64,000 bases of DNA, taken from NCBI GenBank assembly GCA_947565865.1, contig CANOHT010000014.1, positions 1 through 64,000 of the forward strand. The letters run 5' to 3'. The notes beneath the pieces were generated by a model, which saw nothing but the letters and a program-made list of their open reading frames with translations, was not told the origin of the DNA and made no database searches. Position 1 is the stretch's first letter. The number at the start of each line of letters is the position of its first letter. This DNA is from an uncultured Clostridia bacterium (lineage in GTDB: Bacteria > Bacillota > Clostridia > Christensenellales > Aristaeellaceae). Shown here in pieces: positions 42,115 through 50,930 of this stretch. The position numbers and the translations under genes were made by a program.

Positions 42115-42603
42115 ATGTCAGAGACAGCGGCCAAGGCAAAGCCTGGCTGGAAATCGCTCGCCGCGCTGATTGTGCTGACGCTGGGGCTGGGCGGCGTCGT
42201 GGGCTTTTTTATCCGAAACGACATGAGCTTCTATGATTCCCTTTCAACGCCGGCCTTCGCGCCGCCCGGCTGGGTCTTTCCGGTGGTATGGTCGATACTG
42301 TATACGGCCATGGCCGTGAGCATCTGGTTTGTTCTGCGCACCGGTGACCCGGCCCGGGTCAGGTTCGCGGTGCTTTACGCCCTGCAGCTGGCCGTCAACC
42401 TTGTCTGGCCGATCCTGTTTTTCACCCAGCACGCCCTGGGACTCGCCTTTGTGTGGCTTGTGCTTTTGTGGGCGCTGGTGCTGATCCTGATGGTTGGCTC
42501 CTTCCGCCTGAGCAAGACCGCTGGCTGGCTGCTGCTGCCCTACCTTTTGTGGCTCAGCTACGCGGGACTTCTGAATTTCTTCATCGCCCGCATGAACCCA
42601 TGA
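42115..42603 (+). CDS. TspO/MBR family membrane protein
   Basis: 162 residues, five hydrophobic helices. The family pattern YDSLSTPAFAPPGWVFPVVWSILYTAMAVSIW, the central AVNLVWPILFFTQHALGLAF and the C-terminal LLPYLLWLSYAGLLNFFI are clear. TspO proteins bind porphyrins and sterol-like ligands and are linked to stress responses. Start at ATG 42115, with GAGGTGATC directly upstream; the GTG nine bases earlier overlaps that site. It is monocistronic and convergent with the XRE gene. Confidence 0.93.
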   Translation: MSETAAKAKPGWKSLAALIVLTLGLGGVVGFFIRNDMSFYDSLSTPAFAPPGWVFPVVWSILYTAMAVSIWFVLRTGDPARVRFAVLYALQLAVNLVWPILFFTQHALGLAFVWLVLLWALVLILMVGSFRLSKTAGWLLLPYLLWLSYAGLLNFFIARMNP

Positions 42604-42641
42604 CAACAATATGAACCGTCCGCCCAATGCGACGCGCAAAA

Positions 42642-42670
42642 CGGGTGTGGGAACTTCCCACACCCGCTGT
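42642..42670. terminator. Bidirectional terminator
   Basis: CGGGTGTGGGA (42642-42652) pairs with TCCCACACCCG (42656-42666), with TTTTT following on plus and TTTTG on minus. Confidence 0.9.
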
Positions 42671-42680
42671 TTTTGCGACG

Positions 42681-43190
42681 TCACCTTTTCTTGCGTGTCA
42701 GGCATGCCCCAACAATCGCTCCGATCAGGGCCAGCGGCGCAATTCTAACGAACGACCATTCAAGCGCGTGAAGCGCAACGCCGATCACCGCGGTCTCGGT
42801 ATGGCTGTTATCCCAGCCCAAATAGGGGCTTTTCAAAACGATCAGGGCCGCCAAAGCAGCCAGGATGACTGTACACCCTATCATGCAAAGCCAATGGATC
42901 CATTTTTCCCTGGTTTCCTTTTTCCGCGCAAGCTGAAGGTTGATGACCTCCAGTTTCTCGGAGATCGCTTTTAAGTCATCCGCTTTGTTATCGACGATGG
43001 TTTCCCCCAGCAGGGTGCTTACCGGCGTCTCAAACACCTCCGACAGAGAGAGCAGCATATCGGCATCCGGAACCGACAGACCCTGCTCCCATTTCGAGAT
43101 AGTCTGCCTTACCACATTCAGCCTGATCGCAAGCTCCTCCTGCGAAAGTCCTTTGGCTTTTCTGAGCGTCCTGATGTTCTCATTAATCAT
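42681..43190 (-). CDS. XRE-family regulator with C-terminal membrane helices
   Basis: 169 residues. Residues 1-60 are a Cro/C1-type helix-turn-helix: NIRTLRKAKGLSQEELAIRLNVVRQTISKWEQGLSVPD. A short linker leads to two or three hydrophobic helices (WLCMIGCTVILAALAALIVL, IAPLALIGAIVGACL). Such membrane-bound XRE proteins are common in Clostridia and presumably sense membrane or transport state. The target is unknown. Start ATG 43190 follows AAAGGAGGTC. It is divergent from nothing close by and may regulate the neighbouring MFS gene. Confidence 0.88.
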   Translation of the reverse strand: MINENIRTLRKAKGLSQEELAIRLNVVRQTISKWEQGLSVPDADMLLSLSEVFETPVSTLLGETIVDNKADDLKAISEKLEVINLQLARKKETREKWIHWLCMIGCTVILAALAALIVLKSPYLGWDNSHTETAVIGVALHALEWSFVRIAPLALIGAIVGACLTRKKR

Positions 43191-43214
43191 CAGCGATGAC
43201 CTCCTTTCACCGTT

Positions 43215-43243
43215 ATGATACAGACGAACGCCCGTTGCGGCAA
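43215..43243 (-). promoter_or_regulatory. XRE gene promoter
   Basis: The minus strand has TTGCCG (43243-43238), 17 bases and TATCAT (43220-43215). The leader would be about 18 bases. Confidence 0.55.
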
Positions 43244-43331
43244 GCAACGCAAATGAACATGGCGGCGTTTTCCGATCATTTGGGATCTGTCGGCATCATT
43301 GTGACGCGGAATTTGGTCAAGGAATCCTGCT

Positions 43332-44492
43332 TTACGCCCTCGTCCCGCGCACGAGCCGCTCGTGCATGAGGACCATCAGCGCCATCAGCACCAGGAGATA
43401 CCAGGGGAAAAGCCCCGTGGTCAGCCGCCCTGCCAGCGCGCCGAAGAGGGGCGGCATCAGGCAGGAGCCCACATAGGCGCTGGCCATCTGCACGCCGATG
43501 ACGGCCTGGGAGCGTTCCGCGCCGAAATGAGCGGGGGTGGCATGAATCACGCAGGGATAGATGGGCGCGCACCCCAGGCCAATGGTCAAAAGACCCGCCA
43601 GCGCGCCGCTTTCACCCAGGGGGAGCATCAGGCAGACCAGCCCCGCCACGATGACGCCCTGGCCCGCGCGGATCAGCGTTTCGTCCCGGAAACGGTTGGC
43701 AATGAAGCCGTTCAGCCCGCGCCCCACGGTGATGCCCAGATAAAACAGGCTGACGAAGCGGGCCGCCGTCTCCTCGGAAATTCCCCGGCTCAGCACCAGA
43801 TAGCTGCCCGCCCACAGACCCGTAGTGGACTCCAACGCGCAATAGCAAAAGAAAGTGACCAGCACGGCCTTTGCCCCGGGGATCGCCAGCACCTCCCGCA
43901 GGGACATGGCACGGGGCTTCTCTTCCGCGTTGGTTCCGGCGCCAAGGCGTTTCTGCCACAGGCCCAGACTGCACACCAGCAGCGCCGTCAGCGCCAGCTG
44001 GATCATTCCGACCCACTGATAACCCGCCTGCCAGCCAAAGCCGCCCGTCAGCGCCAGCCCCATCAGGTATGGGCCCACGGACGCGCCGATGCCCCACATG
44101 CAATGAAGCCAGCTCATATGCCGGGAGGAATAATGGAGGGCCACATAGTTGTTCAGCGCCGCGTCCACGCCGCCCGCGCCCAGACCGTAGGGTATGGCAA
44201 ACAGGCAAAGCATCCAGAACGACCCGCTGACGGAAAAGCCAAACAGCGCCAGCATGGTCATGGCCACGCTGACCGCCGTCACCCGTCCCGCGCCAAAGCG
44301 TATGGTCAGCCGGTCGCTTTGGAGGCTGGATAGGATCGTTCCCGCTGATATAATCATGGACACGGCGCCGGCCCAGGCCACAGGAACCTCCATTTGCCTG
44401 TACATCACCGGCCAAGCCGCGCCCAGCAGACCGTCCGGCAGCCCCAGGCTGATAAAGGACAGATAGATAACCCCCAGCAGCAGCGCCGTCAT
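43332..44492 (-). CDS. MFS transporter
   Basis: 386 residues with twelve hydrophobic segments. N-terminal LGVIYLSFISLGLPDGLLGAAWP, the loop SDRLTIRFGAGRVTAVS after helix 2 (the G-x-x-x-D-R-x-G-type MFS signature in degraded form) and GLGAGGVDAALNNYVALHYSSR. It resembles FucP/YfkF-type facilitators, possibly for sugars or small drugs. ATG 44492 lies 17 bases downstream of AAAGGAG, a long spacing; an alternative at 44558 lacks any such site. It follows the pyridoxal-type kinase gene in the same direction. Confidence 0.87.
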   Translation of the reverse strand: MTALLLGVIYLSFISLGLPDGLLGAAWPVMYRQMEVPVAWAGAVSMIISAGTILSSLQSDRLTIRFGAGRVTAVSVAMTMLALFGFSVSGSFWMLCLFAIPYGLGAGGVDAALNNYVALHYSSRHMSWLHCMWGIGASVGPYLMGLALTGGFGWQAGYQWVGMIQLALTALLVCSLGLWQKRLGAGTNAEEKPRAMSLREVLAIPGAKAVLVTFFCYCALESTTGLWAGSYLVLSRGISEETAARFVSLFYLGITVGRGLNGFIANRFRDETLIRAGQGVIVAGLVCLMLPLGESGALAGLLTIGLGCAPIYPCVIHATPAHFGAERSQAVIGVQMASAYVGSCLMPPLFGALAGRLTTGLFPWYLLVLMALMVLMHERLVRGTRA

Positions 44493-44554
44493 GGTTAGTT
44501 CGCTCCTTTTATATTGAAAGTTCATTATTGGAAGACAGTCCCGCGTTCCCGGGT

Positions 44555-45397
44555 TCACGCCAGCCCAAGGGCGCGCAGAAGACCGGGAATTGCCTGTTCA
44601 AAGGCGACGCCGTAATGCAGCGGCAGTCCGTTTTCCAGGGTGTGCAGCATGGCCTCATGGGTGAAGTCCACAGCCATGCGAGTCGCGCTGCCGACATCAT
44701 GCCCCAGCACCGCCGCCGCCGTCAGCGCGCTGGCAAAAACATCCCCCGTGCCATAGAAAACCTGGGGCAGCATGGCGGCCCCGGCAAAGGAAAACGCGCC
44801 GTCCGCCGCCCGGAAGGCCGCCGCGCCCAGCTGATCGCCCCGCCGCACCCCGGTTATGATCGCCTGGGAGCACCCATAGCGCGCCGCCAAGCCCTCCAGT
44901 AAGCCGCAAACCTCGCCTTCATCGGGTGAAGGCGTATACGGTCTGTCCAGCAGGATGCAGGCTTCGGTCAGATTGGGTACAATCACATCCGCCAGGCGGC
45001 ACAAGTCTCCCATCCCCCCCGCCATCTCCTGGGTGTAGGTGGCGTAAAGGCGGCCATGATCGGCCATCACAGGGTCCACGACCGTGCAGCCGCCCTCCTG
45101 ACGATACCGCTCCAGCACACCGCCCACCAGGCTGATCTGCTCAAAGGAACCCAGAAAGCCGGTGTACAGCCCGTCAAAGGCCAGGGCAAGGGTATCCCAG
45201 TGGGCCAGCACTCGCCGCATCTCCTCCGTCAAATCCAAGCAGGCATAGTCCGTAAACACCCCTGTATGGGTAGACAAAAGCGCCGTCGGCAGCGCGGCGG
45301 TATGAATGCCGCAGGCGGACAGCACCGGAAGCGCCACCGTCAGCGAGCACCGCCCCTCGCAGCTTAGGTCATGGATGGCCAAAACTCGCTTCTGCAC
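44555..45397 (-). CDS. Pyridoxal/pyridoxamine kinase-type enzyme (PdxK/ThiD superfamily)
   Basis: 280 residues, ribokinase-like fold. LAIHDLSCEGRCSLTVALPVLSACGIHTAALPTALLSTHTG at the N-terminus holds the substrate-binding residues. VVDPVMADHGRLYATYTQEM and VIVPNLTEACILL follow, and the ATP/anion hole YGTGDVFASALTAAAVLG with the catalytic Asp is intact. This resembles PdxY-like pyridoxamine kinases of Clostridia that salvage vitamin B6. The start is GTG (45397) with AAAGGGGGC upstream. It may be co-transcribed with the MFS gene. Confidence 0.9.
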   Translation of the reverse strand: MQKRVLAIHDLSCEGRCSLTVALPVLSACGIHTAALPTALLSTHTGVFTDYACLDLTEEMRRVLAHWDTLALAFDGLYTGFLGSFEQISLVGGVLERYRQEGGCTVVDPVMADHGRLYATYTQEMAGGMGDLCRLADVIVPNLTEACILLDRPYTPSPDEGEVCGLLEGLAARYGCSQAIITGVRRGDQLGAAAFRAADGAFSFAGAAMLPQVFYGTGDVFASALTAAAVLGHDVGSATRMAVDFTHEAMLHTLENGLPLHYGVAFEQAIPGLLRALGLA

Positions 45398-45594
45398 CGT
45401 GCAAGCCCCCTTTCAACGCAGTATCATACATCATTCGACCTCATTTGTCCAGGCATGAGCCGACAGGCGCGTTGCTTTCCTATTAGATGAGGTCTGCGGA
45501 GGAAAAAAGGGGCCGAAACGCTTATGAAAGCCATTCAGGAAGTGAAATTTGGTGAATGAAGTATCCATAATCCACGTTTTTTCGGGAAATTTCG

Positions 45595-45623
45595 TTGACT
45601 TAATTGCATGATAATGTTAAAAT
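45595..45623 (+). promoter_or_regulatory. Promoter of surface protein/sortase locus
   Basis: TTGACT (45595-45600), 17 bases, TAAAAT (45618-45623). The leader to the ATG at 45729 is about 100 bases. Confidence 0.75.
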
Positions 45624-45654
45624 ACTGATTTGATAAGAATACCAATTGAGTTAC

Positions 45655-45707
45655 TTTAAGCGCCGCAAGAACAATGGGCGCTTTTGCGCAAAGGCGGCCC
45701 GCTTAAA
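45655..45707 (+). promoter_or_regulatory. Leader with mutually exclusive stems
   Basis: AAGCGCC (45658-45664) pairs with GGCGCTT (45677-45683) followed by TT, a weak terminator-like hairpin. The same first strand, as TTTAAGCG (45655-45662), can instead pair with CGCTTAAA (45700-45707). Overlapping alternative stems just ahead of a large surface gene resemble an attenuator or switch. Confidence 0.35.
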
Positions 45708-45728
45708 CGTGGAAAAAGGAGAATGACC

Positions 45729-48700
45729 ATGCAGTACTCGATTGCAAAGCGGATTCTTAGCCTCCTGACGGCAGCCGTCCTTCTTCTCAGCCTGGTTCCG
45801 TCGGCCGCTGTCGCCTCGAATGCCGGCGGCGGTACGCCTGTTGTCCCCGATAACCATGTTCACAACGAGTCCGGATGGCTGTGCCAAGCGGAAAAGACGT
45901 TCGTTTGTCCCGAGACAGACCCCGCCCACATCCACGACGACAGCTGTTATGAGGAACGCTGGACCTGCAGGGAAGCGTCTGAATTTGTGCTGCTTTCCGT
46001 GGAATATTTCGTCACGGAGGACGGCCAGAAGGTTCGCGTTGCCGAAACCCATGAGGCACTGCTGAAAAACGGCGCCGTCTATTATGTGAACCTTCCCGAC
46101 CTGAGCAAGAAAGGGTACGCGCTGGATCTGTCCAACATTTTCGCCTGGACCACCGGCGAGGACGGCAGCCAGATTCAGCGGCAAATCACGCTGACGCCGG
46201 ACGCCAATGGCCGTTACATGGTTGGCGGCACGGTCAACGAGGACGTCCGCTATGTCGTGAATTATATTTACACCCTTGAAGAAGCCCCTTACCAGCTCAA
46301 TTACTACGGCTATGACGCCCAGGGCAGAAACGAGGTTCTGCTTTATTCCTACATCGGAGAGGGAATCAAGGATCAGGAATGCCATCCTCCCGTGGGCGTC
46401 AACGACATGGTGAAAACGCTCTTCGACGATCTTGGCAGCGGCGACATCATTGCCCAGGGGCCCAGCGGCGAGGCCATGATCCAGGCCCTGACCCGGCTGA
46501 CCGCCAGCCACTATGGCGACGAGCGCCACGACATCACGCCCTTGCTGGAAGCCATCGCTCAGGCACTCGGCACATCGGTCAACAGCCTGACCCGCACGCA
46601 AATCAAGCAGTATCTCGCCAACGGCATCAGCAAGATGTACGGCCTTGACCGAAACCGCAATACGGAGGATCAGCTCGGGTTTACCGTCACCGCCGACGGC
46701 AGGGCGGAGCGGAATATTTACTACATGGCCGGTCAGCGGCAGAATATCCTTTTCACCACCGGTATTGCGGATACCTTTGTCAGCGGTATTCCCCAGCAGA
46801 AGTTCGCGCCTACCGCCGATCCTGACGGCGTGATTATGAACTATGATATTTCCTACGACATCAACCGCATCACTTCGCTTCCCACCGTCGATATTTCCGC
46901 CTATACCCAGGGAATTGACGGCAAGGGCATCTATGCCGTCGCGGATCCCGACAAGGGCGAAACGCACAGGTTCATCGGCTGGGTGACCGGCAGGGGCGCC
47001 AGCGTCATATCCGATTACACGCCGGACGCCGCCTCCGCCGGGGGACGGTACGAGGATCTGACCATATACACCACGCCCGAAAAAATCGAGCAGCTCACCC
47101 GGGAGGGCTATGCCCCGGCCAACGGAAGCCTTCAAAACCTGGCCGAGCAGCTGAAGACGATGCCTGACGGCGGCGCCACCTACTACGCTGTGTGGGAGCC
47201 TTACATCTCCGATTATGTGGTGCAGGTCTGGTTTGAGGACGCGGATACCGAAAACCTCTACCGCATCAGCCACACGCTGGACATCGTGCGCCGCGCGCCC
47301 ATCGGCCATACCGTCAAGCACAACGCCTTCGACGTGGAGCGCGCGGATGAAACGCGGGTGGTTGACGCGGCAAACAACCATCCAGAAAACTTTCCCGTGG
47401 TCTTTGCCGACCCGGACAGCCGTTACGGCGTTTCGGACAGCTACGACAGCTATCAGAATTCCTATGTCTACAGCCCCTTTTACGGCTTCGACTTTCTTGA
47501 ATGCGAGGAATGCGCCGCCAACCCGGACGGCTGCGCCTGTGCATCGGGCTCCTGCCATTGCACGACCTGCCAGCGCATGACCCTGGGCGTTGACCCCGTC
47601 ACGGGGGCGCAGACCACCGGCAACCGCTGCAACTGCGTCGGCGTCACCTTGGGCAGCAACGGCAAGACTGTCCTCAATGTCTTCTATACCCGCGAGCAGT
47701 GGAAGATCGTCTATCATCCAACGGTGGAGCTAACCGCCTACAAGGATTACGCCAGTCAGGGCGGCACGCCGCTGGAAGGCGGCACTGTAATCAATACCGT
47801 TGAGACCATCATCGGCCGCTTCACCGACGACCTCACGGCGGACATGTTCACGGAAACCATTACGCCGGTGTTCCCCTATGAATACACCAAGCCCCGCATT
47901 CTCACCTTTACGGGCAAATACGGCATGCCCGTCAGCCAGGGCCGTCAGGTCAACGAGGACGGCACCCTGAGCGCCTCCACCCTTGGCCCGGGCTACACCG
48001 GTACGGACTTCAGCCAGTGGAAGCAGATTGTTCTGGACTATTACGCCGGTTATCCCTACGCAAGCTATGACCTTTTTGTCCCCAAAGTCGGAGAGTACAC
48101 CAACAACTACTTTCAGCTCTTCCTTGGCGACACGGCCAAACGGGCAAGCGATCTGTATTTCACCACAGAACCCCACAATTACGACTACTATCTCAATCGA
48201 AACCTTGCTTTCGAGAGTGCTCAGCTGCCCTTTGCCGGCGTGGCGGAAATCACCCCCGCGGTCTATCTGACCTATGAAAACAAGGGCGGCGACTGCGAAG
48301 ACATGATTCAGGGCGTTCCCGATACCGTGACCATGCAGCGGTACACCGGCACCTGGAAGGGAGATCGCTTCTCCCGGGAAAGCAGCTACTTCCTGGATCG
48401 TGTGGACAACAGGCACACCGGCAGTCACTATGACTACGGCACACACACCATGCATCTTTATCCCTTCTACGGCAACGTTTCCAATATATACGCCATTCAG
48501 TATTACGGCGAAGCCCTGCCCAGCGAGCCGGACGCTGATTGCCGCGTGGATACCTCCACCGGCAAACGGTACACGCTGATCCAGACCGATACGGTGGAAG
48601 CCCCCTGCGACGTCCTGCAATACGAGGCCAGAATTCCCGCCGGCTTCATGGCGCAGATGTGGCGCACCAGCATTAACCAGGATTTCACACAAAACGACAG

Positions 48701-50756
48701 CCTGTTTACAGCCTCCAAGGTTACCAATGTTTTGGCTCAGGCGGCTATTACCGGCTCAAGAAAGCCGATGACGATTCCGCCGCAGGCTGCCATGGCGAAC
48801 CCGTCGGCAGGCAACTATGCCAACTATCAGATAACACAGGTTTTTGACGGCAACAGCTACAATGCCTACCTGCCCACCTGGGAGGTCTGGCAGCGCAGCC
48901 TGAAGGTTGGCAACATCGTTCCCGACAACTACTGGATCACGGACTGGATTCGCCTTACCGACGATACCAGCGCCAACATGACGACCAACGTAACCGACGC
49001 GATGAAGGAGCGCCTGCAGTCCTCGGTTACCATCGGCGTGCTGTATCCGTCCGTGTCCCTGAATCGCTGGCGGTACATGAACACCGGCGCCTCCGCGCGC
49101 AATGGACATCTTTATCCGCGCTCCAGCAAGGATGCGGACGCGGCCATGACCACGCCAATGGCCGCCACCAACGTCCTGGCCATGACCCGCAACAAGTACA
49201 CCATCACCTATAACACAGCCTTTGTGAACGCTGAGGGTAAGCTGCTGACAGATGAAAACGGCCATGTGCGCATCAAGCCCATTCACACCACCGACCCCAT
49301 CTTCTATCAGCAGATGCTGGACGGCACGGGCGGCGCGAACAATTACTACAACGCTTATTTCTGCTATGATCCGGCGGCGGCCGATCCCTTCACCCTCCTG
49401 GGGTACAAGGATGCTCCGCTCCCCGGCGGCGCCTCGCCTGACGCAACAAAAATCGGCGGCGAGGGCAAATGGTATTTGGACGCCGATGGCACAGTCGAAT
49501 TCAGCGCGAAGGCCATGTCGCTCATGCCCGCCAAGAACATCGACGTCTATTATCGCCTCAGCGATGTCCGCTATAATGTAGTCTTTATTGACAGGCTGAC
49601 CGGCACCCAGACGAAGACCTTCAGCATGAACGGCGAGCAGAAGACCTTTGCCAACGTGCTGACCAACCAGGTGGTGCGGGCCAACGACACCGCGGCCCCC
49701 GTCCCCTCCCCTGTTTACAAAGGCTACTCCTTCGCCGGCTGGTATCTGGATGAAGCCGGAACCATCCCCTTCAGCTTCAGCCAGGAAATCACCAAGGATA
49801 CGGTGGTCTACGCCATCTGGAACCCCAAGACCCCCACGACCTACACCATCCTGCATGTGCTTGAGCTGCCCGACGGCACCAAGATTGAGCTGACCGGCAC
49901 CCAGAAGAACGTCTCCGGTTATGTCGGCGACACCGTGGACGCCAACGCCCTGGGCAGCGAAATCTACCAGAACGGCACCTACTTTGAGCCTGACTATTAT
50001 AGCCAGTCCATGGTGCTGGAAAAGGCCGCTGACAAAAACGTTCTCACCTTCGTCTACCATTCCGTTGAGCGGTCCTACAAGATCCGTTACCGCGAGAAGG
50101 ATAACGAAGAGAAGATTATTTCTCCCGATGTGGTTGTGGACAAAACGACGCTCAATTACATCACCGTCAAGTACAAGGATTTTGAGAACTGGGGCTGGCA
50201 GCTTTTTGGCGAACCCTATGAGACGCGAATGCTGGAGGATGGCAAGACCATTGAGATCACATTCTGGTATGAGCGGATTCCCGGCCCCACGCTGAAGGTT
50301 CACGCCAACAAGTACCTGGACGGCGAACCCTCCAGGGGGACGCGCTTTACCTTTACCCTGTCAGGCCCCAACGGCTATGAGGAAAAGGTACAGGCTGCGG
50401 ACGGCGTGATCGCCTTTGAAGAACTCTATTTCAATGCGCCCGGCGTTTACACCTTTACCCTGGCGGAGGAAAACGAAGGCGGGATGATGAAGTACGATGA
50501 CGCCGTCTACCAAATCACCGTAACCATCATCCGGGATGACAAGACGATCCTTCACATGGACGGCGAGCCCGTTATCACCCTGAACGGCCGGCCCTACACC
50601 GGCGAGAATATCGACTTCAGCAACCATACCATCCAGATGCCCGCCACCGGCGACCAGACCCCGGTGACGCTGCTGACGGCCATCCTGGCGGCGGCCCTGG
50701 CGTTCATCGTTCTCCTGCTTATGCGCAAAGGGAAGCGTCACGGCGGCGCGGCGTAA
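45729..50756 (+). CDS. Giant sorted cell-surface protein (adhesin/pilin-like, MPATG signal)
   Basis: 1675 residues. Signal peptide at residues 1-30 (RILSLLTAAVLLLSLVPSAAVAS). It is followed by a Cys/His segment (WLCQAEKTFVC, HIHDDSCYEERWTC) typical of Firmicutes surface proteins. The large middle region contains repeats with Trp-ending strands and a nine-Cys insert at residues 592-636 (CEEC, CAC, CHC, C, CNC). InlB-type/Flg_new repeats lie near 1281-1366 (KGYSFAGWYLDEAGT) and a MucBP-like unit lies near 1375-1450 (YTILHVLELPDG). A pilin-type isopeptide-linker domain spans about 1519-1632 (KVHANKYLDGEPSRG, YTFTLAEENEG). The cell-wall sorting signal is MPATG at 1637-1641, then a hydrophobic helix and RKGKRH. 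Start ATG 45729 has AAAAAGGAG. Sortase follows. Confidence 0.9.
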   Translation: MQYSIAKRILSLLTAAVLLLSLVPSAAVASNAGGGTPVVPDNHVHNESGWLCQAEKTFVCPETDPAHIHDDSCYEERWTCREASEFVLLSVEYFVTEDGQKVRVAETHEALLKNGAVYYVNLPDLSKKGYALDLSNIFAWTTGEDGSQIQRQITLTPDANGRYMVGGTVNEDVRYVVNYIYTLEEAPYQLNYYGYDAQGRNEVLLYSYIGEGIKDQECHPPVGVNDMVKTLFDDLGSGDIIAQGPSGEAMIQALTRLTASHYGDERHDITPLLEAIAQALGTSVNSLTRTQIKQYLANGISKMYGLDRNRNTEDQLGFTVTADGRAERNIYYMAGQRQNILFTTGIADTFVSGIPQQKFAPTADPDGVIMNYDISYDINRITSLPTVDISAYTQGIDGKGIYAVADPDKGETHRFIGWVTGRGASVISDYTPDAASAGGRYEDLTIYTTPEKIEQLTREGYAPANGSLQNLAEQLKTMPDGGATYYAVWEPYISDYVVQVWFEDADTENLYRISHTLDIVRRAPIGHTVKHNAFDVERADETRVVDAANNHPENFPVVFADPDSRYGVSDSYDSYQNSYVYSPFYGFDFLECEECAANPDGCACASGSCHCTTCQRMTLGVDPVTGAQTTGNRCNCVGVTLGSNGKTVLNVFYTREQWKIVYHPTVELTAYKDYASQGGTPLEGGTVINTVETIIGRFTDDLTADMFTETITPVFPYEYTKPRILTFTGKYGMPVSQGRQVNEDGTLSASTLGPGYTGTDFSQWKQIVLDYYAGYPYASYDLFVPKVGEYTNNYFQLFLGDTAKRASDLYFTTEPHNYDYYLNRNLAFESAQLPFAGVAEITPAVYLTYENKGGDCEDMIQGVPDTVTMQRYTGTWKGDRFSRESSYFLDRVDNRHTGSHYDYGTHTMHLYPFYGNVSNIYAIQYYGEALPSEPDADCRVDTSTGKRYTLIQTDTVEAPCDVLQYEARIPAGFMAQMWRTSINQDFTQNDSLFTASKVTNVLAQAAITGSRKPMTIPPQAAMANPSAGNYANYQITQVFDGNSYNAYLPTWEVWQRSLKVGNIVPDNYWITDWIRLTDDTSANMTTNVTDAMKERLQSSVTIGVLYPSVSLNRWRYMNTGASARNGHLYPRSSKDADAAMTTPMAATNVLAMTRNKYTITYNTAFVNAEGKLLTDENGHVRIKPIHTTDPIFYQQMLDGTGGANNYYNAYFCYDPAAADPFTLLGYKDAPLPGGASPDATKIGGEGKWYLDADGTVEFSAKAMSLMPAKNIDVYYRLSDVRYNVVFIDRLTGTQTKTFSMNGEQKTFANVLTNQVVRANDTAAPVPSPVYKGYSFAGWYLDEAGTIPFSFSQEITKDTVVYAIWNPKTPTTYTILHVLELPDGTKIELTGTQKNVSGYVGDTVDANALGSEIYQNGTYFEPDYYSQSMVLEKAADKNVLTFVYHSVERSYKIRYREKDNEEKIISPDVVVDKTTLNYITVKYKDFENWGWQLFGEPYETRMLEDGKTIEITFWYERIPGPTLKVHANKYLDGEPSRGTRFTFTLSGPNGYEEKVQAADGVIAFEELYFNAPGVYTFTLAEENEGGMMKYDDAVYQITVTIIRDDKTILHMDGEPVITLNGRPYTGENIDFSNHTIQMPATGDQTPVTLLTAILAAALAFIVLLLMRKGKRHGGAA

Positions 50757-50812
50757 CCCCTCGGCTTCGGTTTTTTGGCGCAGGAGCTCCTTCGTTTCAA
50801 AGCACCAAGGGG

Positions 50813-50860
50813 AAAGAGTGAGAAAAGAGCTCCGCAGGGAGGCTCCGTCTCACTCTTTTT
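50813..50860 (+). terminator. Terminator/attenuator between surface protein and sortase
   Basis: AAAGAGTGAGA (50813-50823) pairs with TCTCACTCTTT (50848-50858), with an inner stem from GAGCTCC and GGAGGCTC, followed by TTCC. It likely reduces sortase expression relative to its substrate. Confidence 0.8.
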
Positions 50861-50930
50861 CCTCATTATCCACGCCCTTGCGCCCAAGCTGCCGTCAACG
50901 GACGCAATCGCTCAGAAGGGAGGCGGCGAT

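Larger units (their letters stand above)
45398..45728. other. Intergenic region upstream of the giant surface protein
   Basis: This 330-base stretch is AT-richer than its neighbours from about 45560 to 45655. It holds the promoter at 45595-45623 and the leader stems at 45655-45707. A tiny frame (45524-45559, MKAIQEVKFGE) lies before the promoter and is not considered a gene. Nothing else recognisable. Confidence 0.5.

Noticed and set aside
45524..45559. Eleven-codon frame MKAIQEVKFGE preceded by GGAGG
   Set aside because: It lies upstream of the promoter of the surface-protein gene, so it cannot be its leader peptide. Too short to support as a gene.
45651..47717. A 688-codon minus-strand frame opposite the surface protein
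   Set aside because: The sense strand carries the signal peptide, repeats and sorting signal. The antisense frame has no features.
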